64,000 nucleotides of DNA from SSSZ01 sp036732025 (GTDB lineage: Bacteria > Pseudomonadota > Gammaproteobacteria > Burkholderiales > Rhodocyclaceae). Below, piece after piece: positions 32,611-40,881 of this stretch (position 1 is its first letter; the number at the start of each line of letters is the position of its first letter). Position numbers and translations under genes: made by a program. The notes below the pieces were generated by a model. It was not told the origin of the DNA. It ran no database searches and saw nothing but the letters and a program-made list of their open reading frames with translations. The stretch spans positions 3,510 through 67,509 of the forward strand of contig DAINDE010000019.1 in NCBI GenBank assembly GCA_036732025.1, given 5' to 3'.

Positions 32611-34005
32611 ATGAACATCGCAACAGAAAACTTCGTTTTTGATCCTCAGATCATCCGCCGTTTCGACGTCAACGGCCCGCGCTACACGTCCTACCCCACC
32701 GCCGACCGCTTCGTCGAAGCCTTCGACGCCGAGGCCGCCAAACTCTGGCTGGGCAAGCGAAACATCGGCGGCATCAGCCGACCGCTGTCATTATACTTCC
32801 ACATCCCCTTCTGCAACACCATCTGTTATTACTGCGCCTGCAACAAGATCATCACCAAGGATCACGGGCGCAGCGCCAAGTACCTGAAGTACCTGGCCCG
32901 GGAAATCGCCCTCCAGAGCGAGTACCTGGACGGTGAGCACGAGGTCATCCAGTTGCACTGGGGCGGCGGCACGCCGACCTTCCTTTCCCACGACGAGATG
33001 CGCCAGCTCATGGGCGCCACCCGGGAGCACTTCAAGCTCCTCGACGGCGGCGAGTACTCCATCGAGGTGGATCCGCGCAAGGTCGATGCCGCCACCGTCG
33101 CCCTCCTGGGTGAACTGGGCTTCAACCGCATGAGCGTCGGTGTCCAGGATTTCGACGAGACGGTCCAGAAGGCCGTCAACCGTATCCAGACCGAGGAAGA
33201 AACCGCCAGCGTCATCGACAACGCCCGCGCCAACGGCTTCAAGTCCATTTCCGTGGATCTCATCTACGGCCTGCCGCGGCAGACGGTGATGGGCTTCAAC
33301 CGTACCCTGGAGCGGGTGCTGGCCATGAACCCGGATCGCCTGTCGATCTACAACTACGCCCACCTGCCCAGCCTCTTCAAGCCCCAGCGCCGCATCGCCG
33401 AGAACGAGCTGCCCTCCGCCGACGCCAAGATGCAGATCCTGTCCCTGGCCATCAAGAAGCTCACCGATGCGGGCTACGTCTTCATCGGCATGGACCACTT
33501 CGCCAAGCCCGACGACGAACTGGCCGTGGCCCAGCGTCAGGGTCGCCTGCACCGCAACTTCCAGGGCTACTCGACCTACGCCGACTGCGACATGCTGTCC
33601 TTCGGCATTTCCTCCATCAGCAAGGTAGGGCCCACCTACGCCCAGAACGTCAAGACCCTGGACGAATACTACGATCGCCTCGATGGCAACATCCTGCCGG
33701 TGTTCCGCGGCATCGAGCTGACCGCCGACGACATCCTGCGCCGTTCCATCATCCAGGCCCTGATGTGCCATTTCGAGCTGTCCATCGAATCCATCGAGAG
33801 CGCCCATCTCATCGACTTCCGCAAGTATTTCGCCGCCGAACTGGACGATCTCAAGGAAATGGAGCAGGCCGGCCTGGTGCGGGTGGATCGGGACTGGATC
33901 ACCGTCCTGCCGCCGGGACGTATGCTGGTCCGGATCATCTCCATGGTCTTCGACCGCTACCTGCGGGCGGACCGGCAGCGCACCCGCTACTCCAAAGTGA
34001 TCTGA
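32611..34005 (+). CDS. hemN: Oxygen-independent coproporphyrinogen III oxidase (radical SAM)
   Basis: 464 residues. Decarboxylates coproporphyrinogen III to protoporphyrinogen IX in haem synthesis without oxygen. The radical-SAM CxxxCxxC motif is at C68/C72/C75 (CNTICYYCACN, with the extra Cys typical of HemN). Further motifs: LHWGGGTPTFL, VDPRKVDAATV, DLIYGLPRQT and the C-terminal HemN-specific domain (ECDMLSFG-like YADCDMLSFGISSIS). FNR-activated promoter upstream and an intrinsic terminator downstream. Adjacent to fnr, as anr-hemN in pseudomonads. Confidence 0.96.
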   Translation: MNIATENFVFDPQIIRRFDVNGPRYTSYPTADRFVEAFDAEAAKLWLGKRNIGGISRPLSLYFHIPFCNTICYYCACNKIITKDHGRSAKYLKYLAREIALQSEYLDGEHEVIQLHWGGGTPTFLSHDEMRQLMGATREHFKLLDGGEYSIEVDPRKVDAATVALLGELGFNRMSVGVQDFDETVQKAVNRIQTEEETASVIDNARANGFKSISVDLIYGLPRQTVMGFNRTLERVLAMNPDRLSIYNYAHLPSLFKPQRRIAENELPSADAKMQILSLAIKKLTDAGYVFIGMDHFAKPDDELAVAQRQGRLHRNFQGYSTYADCDMLSFGISSISKVGPTYAQNVKTLDEYYDRLDGNILPVFRGIELTADDILRRSIIQALMCHFELSIESIESAHLIDFRKYFAAELDDLKEMEQAGLVRVDRDWITVLPPGRMLVRIISMVFDRYLRADRQRTRYSKVI

Positions 34006-34022
34006 GGAAGGCGGGTACAATG

Positions 34023-34056
34023 AAGCCGGGAGGTGTGACTCCCGGCTTTTTCTTTT
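34023..34056 (+). terminator. Intrinsic terminator of hemN
   Basis: AAGCCGGGAG / CTCCCGGCTT, 6-base loop, followed by TTTCTTTT. It starts 17 bases after the hemN stop. Confidence 0.92.
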
Positions 34057-34071
34057 CCGGATTCCCGTTTC

Positions 34072-34743
34072 ATGCCTGATTCCGCCTTCCTGGCGCTCTT
34101 CCTGGTCGGCCTCCTTGGCGGCACCCACTGCGTCGGTATGTGCGGCGGCATCGTCAGCGCCCTGTCCCTGGGGGGGCCGGCCCGCTGGTCCCTGCACCTG
34201 GCCTACAACGGCGGGCGCATCCTTTCCTACGGCGTGGCGGGAGCCATCGCCGGCGCCGTCGGCGGCGCCGGCCTGCTCCTCGAAGGGGCACTGCCGGTAC
34301 GCCTGGTCCTCTACCTGCTCGCCAACCTCATGCTGGTGGCCCTGGGGCTCTACCTCATCGGCGTAACCCGGGCCCTGGCCTTCACCGAGCGCCTGGGCCA
34401 GAATCTGTGGCGACGCCTGCAGCCCCTCGGTCAGCGGTTCCTGCCGGCGCGCACCGTGGCCCAGGCCTTTCCCCTGGGGCTGCTGTGGGGCTGGCTGCCC
34501 TGCGGGCTGGTCTATAGCGCCCTGGCCACGGCCCTCACCGCCGGTTCTCCGGTGCGGGGGGCGGGGTTGATGCTGGCCTTCGGCCTGGGTACCCTGCCCA
34601 ACCTGCTGCTCGCCGGGCTGCTGCTCGGCCGGTTGAACGAATTCACCCGCCGCCCGTCTGTACGGATGGTGTCCGGACTGCTGGTCCTCGCCTTCGGCCT
34701 CTATGGCCTGGTCGGGGTCCTGCGGTTATTGAAGTGGTTGTAG
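34072..34743 (+). CDS. TauE/SafE (UreH-like) family membrane protein, cytochrome oxidase-associated
   Basis: 223 residues, about six membrane helices. Begins with a conserved GGTHCVGMCGGIVSAL and has a second LGLLWGWLPCGLVYSAL repeat-like motif, the cysteine-bearing pattern of DsbD/UreH-like transporters. In many beta- and gammaproteobacteria this gene lies between the cbb3 oxidase assembly genes (copper ATPase CcoI) and hemN-anr. The same order (fnr, hemN, this gene, copper ATPase) is seen here. A role in metal or redox supply to cbb3 oxidase is an inference from that. Confidence 0.8.
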   Translation: MPDSAFLALFLVGLLGGTHCVGMCGGIVSALSLGGPARWSLHLAYNGGRILSYGVAGAIAGAVGGAGLLLEGALPVRLVLYLLANLMLVALGLYLIGVTRALAFTERLGQNLWRRLQPLGQRFLPARTVAQAFPLGLLWGWLPCGLVYSALATALTAGSPVRGAGLMLAFGLGTLPNLLLAGLLLGRLNEFTRRPSVRMVSGLLVLAFGLYGLVGVLRLLKWL

Positions 34744-34751
34744 GAGAGTCC

Positions 34752-35177
34752 ATGAAGATACTGCTCGCCGTCGACGGTTCCCCCTGCGCGGAACGCGCCG
34801 TCGCTTTCGCCATTGCCCACGCCGCCGAATTGCGGGCGGTGCCGGAGGTGCATCTCCTGCACGTGCATCTGCCCATCCCCATCGGCCGCATCCAGGCCCA
34901 CGTCAGCCACGATACCCTGCAGTCCTATTACCGGGAGGAGGCGGAGGAGGCCCTGGCGCCTTCCCGCCGGCTGCTGGAGGCGGCGGGGCTGGGCCATGCC
35001 GTGCACATCCACGTCGGCCAACCCGGGGAAATCATCGCCAGGATGGCGGCGGAACTCGGCGCCAACCTCGTCGTCATGGGTACCCATGGCCGCACCGCCC
35101 TCGTCAACCTGGTCACCGGCTCGGTCGCCGCCCGCGTCCTGCATCTGTCGCCATGTCCGGTACTGCTGGTGAAGTGA
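34752..35177 (+). CDS. Universal stress protein (UspA family)
   Basis: 141 residues from ATG 34752 (AGGAGAG upstream). MKILLAVDGSPCAERAV at the N-terminus and GTHGRTALVNLVTGSVA near the end give the ATP-binding Gx2Gx9GS pattern. Inserted between the TauE-like gene and copA on the same strand. Its last 25 bases overlap the copA start, so the two are co-translated. Confidence 0.9.
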   Translation: MKILLAVDGSPCAERAVAFAIAHAAELRAVPEVHLLHVHLPIPIGRIQAHVSHDTLQSYYREEAEEALAPSRRLLEAAGLGHAVHIHVGQPGEIIARMAAELGANLVVMGTHGRTALVNLVTGSVAARVLHLSPCPVLLVK

Positions 35178-37333
35178 CTGCCGGGGGAGGCGGCCGCGTC
35201 GCCGAATTCGCCATCGGCGGCATGACCTGCGCCGCCTGCTCGGCCCGCCTGGAAAAGGTGCTCAACCGGCAGCCGGGCATGGAGGCCAGCGTCAACCTGG
35301 CCTCGGAGCGGGCCCGGGTACGACTGGCGGCGGGGGTGGACGAGGCGGCGGTCATCGCCGCCGTGGCCAAGGCGGGTTTCACGGCGACCCCGGCCGACAA
35401 CCGCACGCGGGAGGCGGAGAAGGCACGCAAGCTTGCCCTCTACCGTGCCGAGGTGCGCCGTTTCTGGATCGCCGTCGCCCTCACCCTGCCCCTGGTCGGG
35501 CAGATGGCCTTCATGGCCGGCGGCGGCCATCACGCCGAGTTGCCCCGCTGGCTGCAGCTCCTGCTGGCGACGCCGGTGCAGTTCTGGATCGGCTGGCGCT
35601 TCTACGACGGGGCCTGGAAGGCCCTGCGCGGCGGCGGGGCCAACATGGACGTGCTGGTGGCCCTGGGCACCAGCATGGCCTGGGGCTTCTCGGCCATCGT
35701 CACGGCTTTCGGCCTGGCCCAGCACGTGTATTTCGAGGCCGGCGCCGCCGTCATCACCCTGGTGCTGCTGGGCAAGTTGCTGGAAGCCCGGGCCAAGGCC
35801 AAGACTTCCGAGGCCATCGAGGCCCTGGTTCGCCTGCAGCCCCGCACCGCCCGCGTCGAGCGCGACGGCCAGCTTCTGGAGGTGGCGGTGGAAACCCTCA
35901 TGCCGGGGGATGTCTTCATCGTCCGCCCGGGCGAGAGCGTGCCGGTGGACGGCGAGGTCATGGAGGGCGCCTCCAGTGTCAACGAAGCCATGCTCACCGG
36001 CGAGAGCATGCCGGTGAAAAAGACGGCGGGGGAGAAGGTCTTTGCCGCCACGGCCAACGGCGAGGGCATGCTGCGCTGCCGGGCCACCGGCGTCGGCGAG
36101 CACACCCTGCTGGCCGGCATCATCCGCCTGGTGGGCGAGGCCCAGGGGTCCAAGGCGCCGGTGCAGCGCCTGGCGGATCGCATTTCGGCGGTGTTCGTGC
36201 CGGTGGTCTGCGTCGTCGCCCTGGCCACCTTCGCCGGCTGGTGGCTCCACAGCGGCGCGTTCGCCGAGGCCCTGGTCAATGCCGTGGCGGTGCTGGTCAT
36301 CGCCTGCCCCTGCGCCCTGGGGCTGGCGACGCCGACGGCCATCATGGTGGGGACGGGGCAGGGCGCCCGGGCCGGCATCCTGGTGAAGAACGCCGAGGCC
36401 CTGGAGCGGGCCGAGAAAATCGCCGTGCTGGCCCTGGACAAGACCGGCACCCTGACGGTGGGCGAGCCGGCGGTGACCGACGTGCTGCCCCGGGGGCTGG
36501 AGAGGGAAACGCTGCTGCGCCTGGCCGCCGGGCTCGAGCAGGGCTCCGAACATCCGCTGGCGCGCGCCATCCTGCGGCAGGCGGCGCAGCCGTTGCCGGC
36601 GCTGGAAAGCTTCCGGGCCGTTCCCGGCAAGGGCGTGGAGGGCAGCGTCGAGGGGCGTGCCCTGCGGCTGGGCTCGCCGGCCTGGCTGGGGTGCGGCGAT
36701 GACGGCGTGGCGGCCCTGCAGGAGGAAGGCAAGACTGTGGTCGGTCTGGCCGATGCCGGCGGGCTCCTGGGCTGGATCGCCATCGCCGATCCCCTGCGGC
36801 CCACCTCCCGGGAGGCGGTGGCGGCCTTGCAGGGGAGGGGCATCCGGGTAGTGATGCTGACCGGCGACAACCCGGTGACGGCCGCCGCCATCGCCCGTCA
36901 GGCGGGCATTGCCGATTTCCGCGCCGGCATCCTGCCGGCGGACAAGGCGGCGGCGGTGTCGGCCCTCAAGGGCGACGGCCTGGTGGCCATGGTCGGCGAC
37001 GGCATCAACGACGCGCCGGCCCTGGCGGCGGCCGACGTGAGCTTCGCCATCGGCGCCGGTTCCGACGCTGCCATCGAGGCCGCCGACCTCACCCTTATCC
37101 GCAATGATTTATGTGGTGTGGTTGACGCAATCGATTTGTCATCGGCGACGCTGACCAAGATTCGCCACAATCTTTTCTTCGCTTTCATCTACAATGTCCT
37201 CGGTATTCCGCTTGCTGCCTTGGGTTGGCTCAATCCGGTGATCGCCGGGGCAGCGATGGCGATGAGTTCGGTTTCTGTCGTCTCCAATTCCCTGCTGCTG
37301 CGGGGGTGGGGGCCGAAACGACAAGTCGGGTGA
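35153..37333 (+). CDS. copA: Cu+-exporting P1B-type ATPase
   Basis: 726 residues. One N-terminal heavy-metal-binding domain (GMTCAAC, C26/C29), eight membrane helices with the transport motif C385-P-C387, phosphorylation site D429 in DKTGTLT, LTGES in the actuator loop, the nucleotide-binding HP motif (SEHPLA), and GDGINDAPALAAADV. These define subclass 1B-1 (Cu+/Ag+). It may export excess copper (CopA) or supply it for cbb3 oxidase assembly (CcoI); the location near hemN/fnr favours the latter but is not decisive. Overlaps usp by 25 bases. Confidence 0.93.
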   Translation: MSGTAGEVTAGGGGRVAEFAIGGMTCAACSARLEKVLNRQPGMEASVNLASERARVRLAAGVDEAAVIAAVAKAGFTATPADNRTREAEKARKLALYRAEVRRFWIAVALTLPLVGQMAFMAGGGHHAELPRWLQLLLATPVQFWIGWRFYDGAWKALRGGGANMDVLVALGTSMAWGFSAIVTAFGLAQHVYFEAGAAVITLVLLGKLLEARAKAKTSEAIEALVRLQPRTARVERDGQLLEVAVETLMPGDVFIVRPGESVPVDGEVMEGASSVNEAMLTGESMPVKKTAGEKVFAATANGEGMLRCRATGVGEHTLLAGIIRLVGEAQGSKAPVQRLADRISAVFVPVVCVVALATFAGWWLHSGAFAEALVNAVAVLVIACPCALGLATPTAIMVGTGQGARAGILVKNAEALERAEKIAVLALDKTGTLTVGEPAVTDVLPRGLERETLLRLAAGLEQGSEHPLARAILRQAAQPLPALESFRAVPGKGVEGSVEGRALRLGSPAWLGCGDDGVAALQEEGKTVVGLADAGGLLGWIAIADPLRPTSREAVAALQGRGIRVVMLTGDNPVTAAAIARQAGIADFRAGILPADKAAAVSALKGDGLVAMVGDGINDAPALAAADVSFAIGAGSDAAIEAADLTLIRNDLCGVVDAIDLSSATLTKIRHNLFFAFIYNVLGIPLAALGWLNPVIAGAAMAMSSVSVVSNSLLLRGWGPKRQVG

Positions 37334-37336
37334 CGA

Positions 37337-39454
37337 TTGACCAGAGCGACGAAAAAACGCATTCCGCAACCGCGGAAGGAGATCGGGTTTCGCCTTGAGG
37401 AAGTGCTCGACAACGTCGACCACTTCGTCTATCACATTGATTTTCGTTCCGGCCGCTTCGACTACATCAGTTCGGCGGCGGCCGACCTCTTCGGGCTGCC
37501 CCTGGGGGATCTCATGGCCCGGGGCGGCGAGGTGCTGCGGCAGATCATGGCGCCGGACGACTACGCCCGCTGCCGCGATACCTTCGTGGGGCTCTGCGCC
37601 AGCCATCCCGGCCAGGTGGTCCCCGCCCGGGTCGAATACAGCCTGCAGGCCGCCGGCGGAGAAAGGCGGCGCTACAGCGATTCCATCAAGCTGGTGAGCG
37701 ATGCCGCGGGAGAGCCGCTGCACGGCTACGGCATCGCCAGCGACATCACCGCCCTGTGGAAGGCGGAGCAGGCGCTGGAAGAAAGCGAGCGGCAGTTCCG
37801 CGCCATCATGGACGCCGCCCAGGTGGGCATCTTCGTCCACCAGGACATGCAGTTCCGCTACGCCAATCCCTGGCTGCTCAAGCAGTTCGGCTACCGGGTC
37901 GAGGAGCTGGTCGATCGGCTGGGGCCGGCGGACCTGGCGGTTCCCGAAGCCCGCGAGCAGTTGCGGGAGCAGCTCCGGCGGCGCGTCGCCGGCGAGCCGG
38001 GGCGGCCCTACGAGATACTGGCCCAGCGCAAGGACGGCTCCACCCTGCCGGTGATGATCCTGGGGGCGCCCAGCAGCTACCGGGGCCGGCCGGCCTCGGT
38101 GGGCACGGTGGTGGATCTCTCCGAGCGCAAGGTGGCGGAGCAGCGCATCGTCGAACTGGCCTACTACGATCCTCTCACCGGCCTGCCCAACCGCCGCCTG
38201 ATCGAGGACCGCTTCACCCAGGCCCTGGCCGCTGCCGAGCGGGACGGGGAGGAACTGGCCCTGGTCTTCATCGATCTCGACCATTTCAAGCGGGTAAACG
38301 ATTCCCTCGGTCACAGCGTCGGCGACGCCCTCTTGTGCTCGGTGGCGGAGCGCCTGTCCACCGTCGTGCGCAAGGTGGATTCCATGGCCCGCCTGGGCGG
38401 CGACGAATTCATCCTGGTCATGCCCGGCTTGAACGCGGCGGCGGCTGCCGACGTGGCGCGCCGGCTGGTGGACGTCTGCGCCCAGCCCTTCCGCGTCGGT
38501 TCCCACGACCTGGCGGTGACGCCGTCCCTGGGTATCGCCCTCTACCCCGCCGACGGCAAGGATTTCGAGACCCTGCTCAAGAATGCCGACACGGCCATGT
38601 ATCAGGCCAAGCAGGCGGGGCGCAACGCCTTCCAGTTCTACGCCAGCGACATGAACGTGGCGACTCTGGAACACCTGATGCTGGAGAGCAACCTGCGGTC
38701 GGCCCTGGCCAACAAGGAGTTCCTGCTCCACTACCAGCCCCTGGTTTCGCTGGCCACGGGCCGCATCGTCGGCGTCGAGGCCCTGCTGCGCTGGCAGCAC
38801 CCCCACATCGGCCTCATCTCCCCGGCACGCTTCATCCCGGTGGCCGAGGACTGCGGCCTCATCAACCCCATCGGCGACTGGGTGCTCTTCGAAGTCTGCC
38901 AGCAGGCCAAGGCCTGGGAGGCGGAAGGCATCGAGCCCGTCACCGTGGCGGTCAACGTGTCGCCGGTACAGTTCCGCCAGACCGCCTTCGTGGACATGGT
39001 GGCCGGGGCCCTGGCTTTCACCGGCCTGGAACCGGGCCTCCTCGAACTGGAATTGACCGAGCGCACGGTGATGCACGACGCCGAGGTCAACCTCGGTACG
39101 CTGTCCGCCCTGCACCGCATGGGGGTGGACCTGTCGGTGGACGATTTCGGCACCGGCTACTCGTCCCTCGCCTACCTCAAGCGCTTCCCGGTGAGCAAGC
39201 TGAAGATCGACCAGTCCTTCGTGCGCAATGTCGTCGAGGACGCCGACGACCGTGCCATCGCCTCGACCATCGTCAGGATGGGCAAGAGCCTGCGCCTCAA
39301 GGTGCTGGCCGAGGGTGTGGAAACCGCCGAACAACTGGCCTGGCTCAAGGCGCAGGACTGCGACCTGGCCCAGGGCTACCTGTTCAGCCGCCCGCTGCCG
39401 GCGGCGGAAATGGCCGAATTGTTGCGCCGGCAACCTTTTTTGCATCAGGAGTGA
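37337..39454 (+). CDS. PAS-PAS-GGDEF-EAL protein (cyclic di-GMP turnover)
   Basis: 705 residues from a TTG 3 bases after copA. Two PAS domains (~residues 20-140 and 150-270), a diguanylate cyclase domain with intact RLGGDEF (~352-358), and a phosphodiesterase domain with VEALLRW (EAL ~481-483) and downstream LTERTVM, DDFGTGYSSLAYLKRFP. No membrane segment, so cytoplasmic. Both catalytic signatures look intact, so net activity cannot be predicted. It lies between copA and a copper-chaperone gene with almost no spacing, which suggests co-transcription. Confidence 0.93.
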   Translation: MTRATKKRIPQPRKEIGFRLEEVLDNVDHFVYHIDFRSGRFDYISSAAADLFGLPLGDLMARGGEVLRQIMAPDDYARCRDTFVGLCASHPGQVVPARVEYSLQAAGGERRRYSDSIKLVSDAAGEPLHGYGIASDITALWKAEQALEESERQFRAIMDAAQVGIFVHQDMQFRYANPWLLKQFGYRVEELVDRLGPADLAVPEAREQLREQLRRRVAGEPGRPYEILAQRKDGSTLPVMILGAPSSYRGRPASVGTVVDLSERKVAEQRIVELAYYDPLTGLPNRRLIEDRFTQALAAAERDGEELALVFIDLDHFKRVNDSLGHSVGDALLCSVAERLSTVVRKVDSMARLGGDEFILVMPGLNAAAAADVARRLVDVCAQPFRVGSHDLAVTPSLGIALYPADGKDFETLLKNADTAMYQAKQAGRNAFQFYASDMNVATLEHLMLESNLRSALANKEFLLHYQPLVSLATGRIVGVEALLRWQHPHIGLISPARFIPVAEDCGLINPIGDWVLFEVCQQAKAWEAEGIEPVTVAVNVSPVQFRQTAFVDMVAGALAFTGLEPGLLELELTERTVMHDAEVNLGTLSALHRMGVDLSVDDFGTGYSSLAYLKRFPVSKLKIDQSFVRNVVEDADDRAIASTIVRMGKSLRLKVLAEGVETAEQLAWLKAQDCDLAQGYLFSRPLPAAEMAELLRRQPFLHQE

Positions 39455-39457
39455 AAC

Positions 39458-39664
39458 GTGGAAAACACCGTCATCAAGATCGGCGGCATGAGCTGCCAAG
39501 GCTGTGTCAAGAACATCACCGGCGTCCTCGCCGCCCTTCCCGGCGTGGCCGGTGCCGAGGTCTCCCTGGAGGCGGGGCAGGCCCGGGTGGCCTACGACCC
39601 GGCGGCGGTGAGCCGCGAGGCCCTGTGCGCCGCCATCGAGGATGCCGGTTTCGACGCCGAGTGA
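39458..39664 (+). CDS. CopZ-like heavy-metal chaperone
   Basis: 68 residues from a GTG 3 bases after the GGDEF-EAL gene. Single HMA domain: KIGGMSCQGCVKNIT (CxxC), beta-alpha-beta-beta-alpha-beta layout and conserved ending IEDAGFDAE. It would hand Cu+ to CopA encoded upstream. AGGAG sits 12 bases before the GTG. Confidence 0.9.
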   Translation: MENTVIKIGGMSCQGCVKNITGVLAALPGVAGAEVSLEAGQARVAYDPAAVSREALCAAIEDAGFDAE

Positions 39665-39696
39665 GATAATCGCGGCATTCCGCGGCAGGCAACCCG

Positions 39697-40752
39697 ATGA
39701 ACTCCCCCGAACCCAAAGAAATCCGGCTCACCCAGCTTTCCCACGGCGGCGGCTGCGGCTGCAAGATCGCCCCCGGCGTCCTCGAAAAGATCCTCGCCCA
39801 GAACGCCCGCGGCATCGTTCCGCCACAGCTCCTGGTCGGTATCGAGACCGCCGACGACGCGGCCGTCTACAAGATCAACGACAAGCAGGCCATCGTCGCC
39901 ACGACGGATTTCTTCATGCCCATCGTGGACGATCCCTACGACTTCGGTCGCATCGCCGCCACCAACGCCATTTCCGACGTGTACGCCATGGGTGGCACGC
40001 CCCTCTTCGCCCTGGCCCTGGTGGGCATGCCGGTGAACACCTTGCCCCTGGAGACCATCGGCCGCATCCTGGCCGGTGGCGAGGCGGTCTGCCGGGCCGC
40101 CAACATCCCCATCGCCGGCGGGCACACCATCGACTCGGTGGAACCCATCTACGGCCTCGTCGCCATCGGCCTGGTGGACCCGGCCCACGTCAAGCGCAAC
40201 GCCGACGCCCGCCCCGGCGACCGGCTCATCCTCGGCAAGGCCCTGGGGGTGGGCGTCTACAGCGCCGCCTTCAAGAAGGGCAAGCTGTCGCGGGCGGATT
40301 ACGAGGCCATGATCGCCAGCACCACCCAGCTCAACACGCCGGGGCCGCTGCTGGCCTGCCTGGAGGGCGTCCACGCCGTCACCGATGTCACCGGCTTCGG
40401 GCTCCTCGGCCACCTGCTGGAAATCTGCAAGGGTTCCGGCGTGGCGGCGCGGCTGGATTTCGCCAGCCTGCCCTTCCTGCCCCACGCCATCGACCTGGCC
40501 CGGGAGGGCAACGTCACCGGCGCGTCCGGGCGCAACTGGGCGAGCTACGGTGAGCGGATCGCCTGCGCGGCTCCCCTCGGCGAGGCCGAACGGGCACTGC
40601 TGACCGATCCCCAGACGTCCGGCGGCCTGCTCGTTTCCTGTTCGCCGGAAACCGTGACGGAAGTGCTCTCCATCTTCCTCCAGCAGGGCTTTTCCCACGT
40701 TTCGGTGGTCGGCGAGATCGTCGAGGGAACGCCCGTCGTCACGGTCGCCTGA
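39697..40752 (+). CDS. selD: Selenide, water dikinase (selenophosphate synthetase)
   Basis: 351 residues. Makes selenophosphate from selenide and ATP. The N-terminal LTQLSHGGGCGCKIAPGVL contains the catalytic Cys/Lys pair (GCGCK), so this is the cysteine form with no in-frame UGA. Further motifs: VGIETADDAAVY, TTDFFMPIVDDPYDFG, ATNAISDVYAMGG and TDVTGFGLLGHLLE. Neither selA/selB nor mnmH is in the window, so its use (selenocysteine or 2-selenouridine) cannot be judged here. Confidence 0.96.
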   Translation: MNSPEPKEIRLTQLSHGGGCGCKIAPGVLEKILAQNARGIVPPQLLVGIETADDAAVYKINDKQAIVATTDFFMPIVDDPYDFGRIAATNAISDVYAMGGTPLFALALVGMPVNTLPLETIGRILAGGEAVCRAANIPIAGGHTIDSVEPIYGLVAIGLVDPAHVKRNADARPGDRLILGKALGVGVYSAAFKKGKLSRADYEAMIASTTQLNTPGPLLACLEGVHAVTDVTGFGLLGHLLEICKGSGVAARLDFASLPFLPHAIDLAREGNVTGASGRNWASYGERIACAAPLGEAERALLTDPQTSGGLLVSCSPETVTEVLSIFLQQGFSHVSVVGEIVEGTPVVTVA

Positions 40753-40784
40753 TCCCGCCGGGTGGTGCCGCTGTACATGTTGTT

Positions 40785-40809
40785 ACAAATGAGATACATT
40801 CGCATTTGT
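40785..40809. promoter_or_regulatory. Fur-like operator upstream of the TonB receptor gene
   Basis: ACAAATG-agatacattcg-CATTTGT, inside a longer symmetry from TTGTT (40780) to AACAA (40814). The 15-mer TGAGATACATTCGCA (40790-40804) agrees with about 10 of 14 positions of the Fur 7-1-7 consensus. It is 73 bases before the receptor start. Confidence 0.6.
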
Positions 40810-40881
40810 AAACAATAACCGGACCAGCCCGCCAGCCTGCTGCCAGCCAGCCACGTCCTCAACCTATCTTGAGGAACCCCA

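Noticed and set aside
39697..40752. Selenocysteine-containing SelD
   Set aside because: The catalytic position reads Cys (GCGCK) and there is no in-frame UGA.
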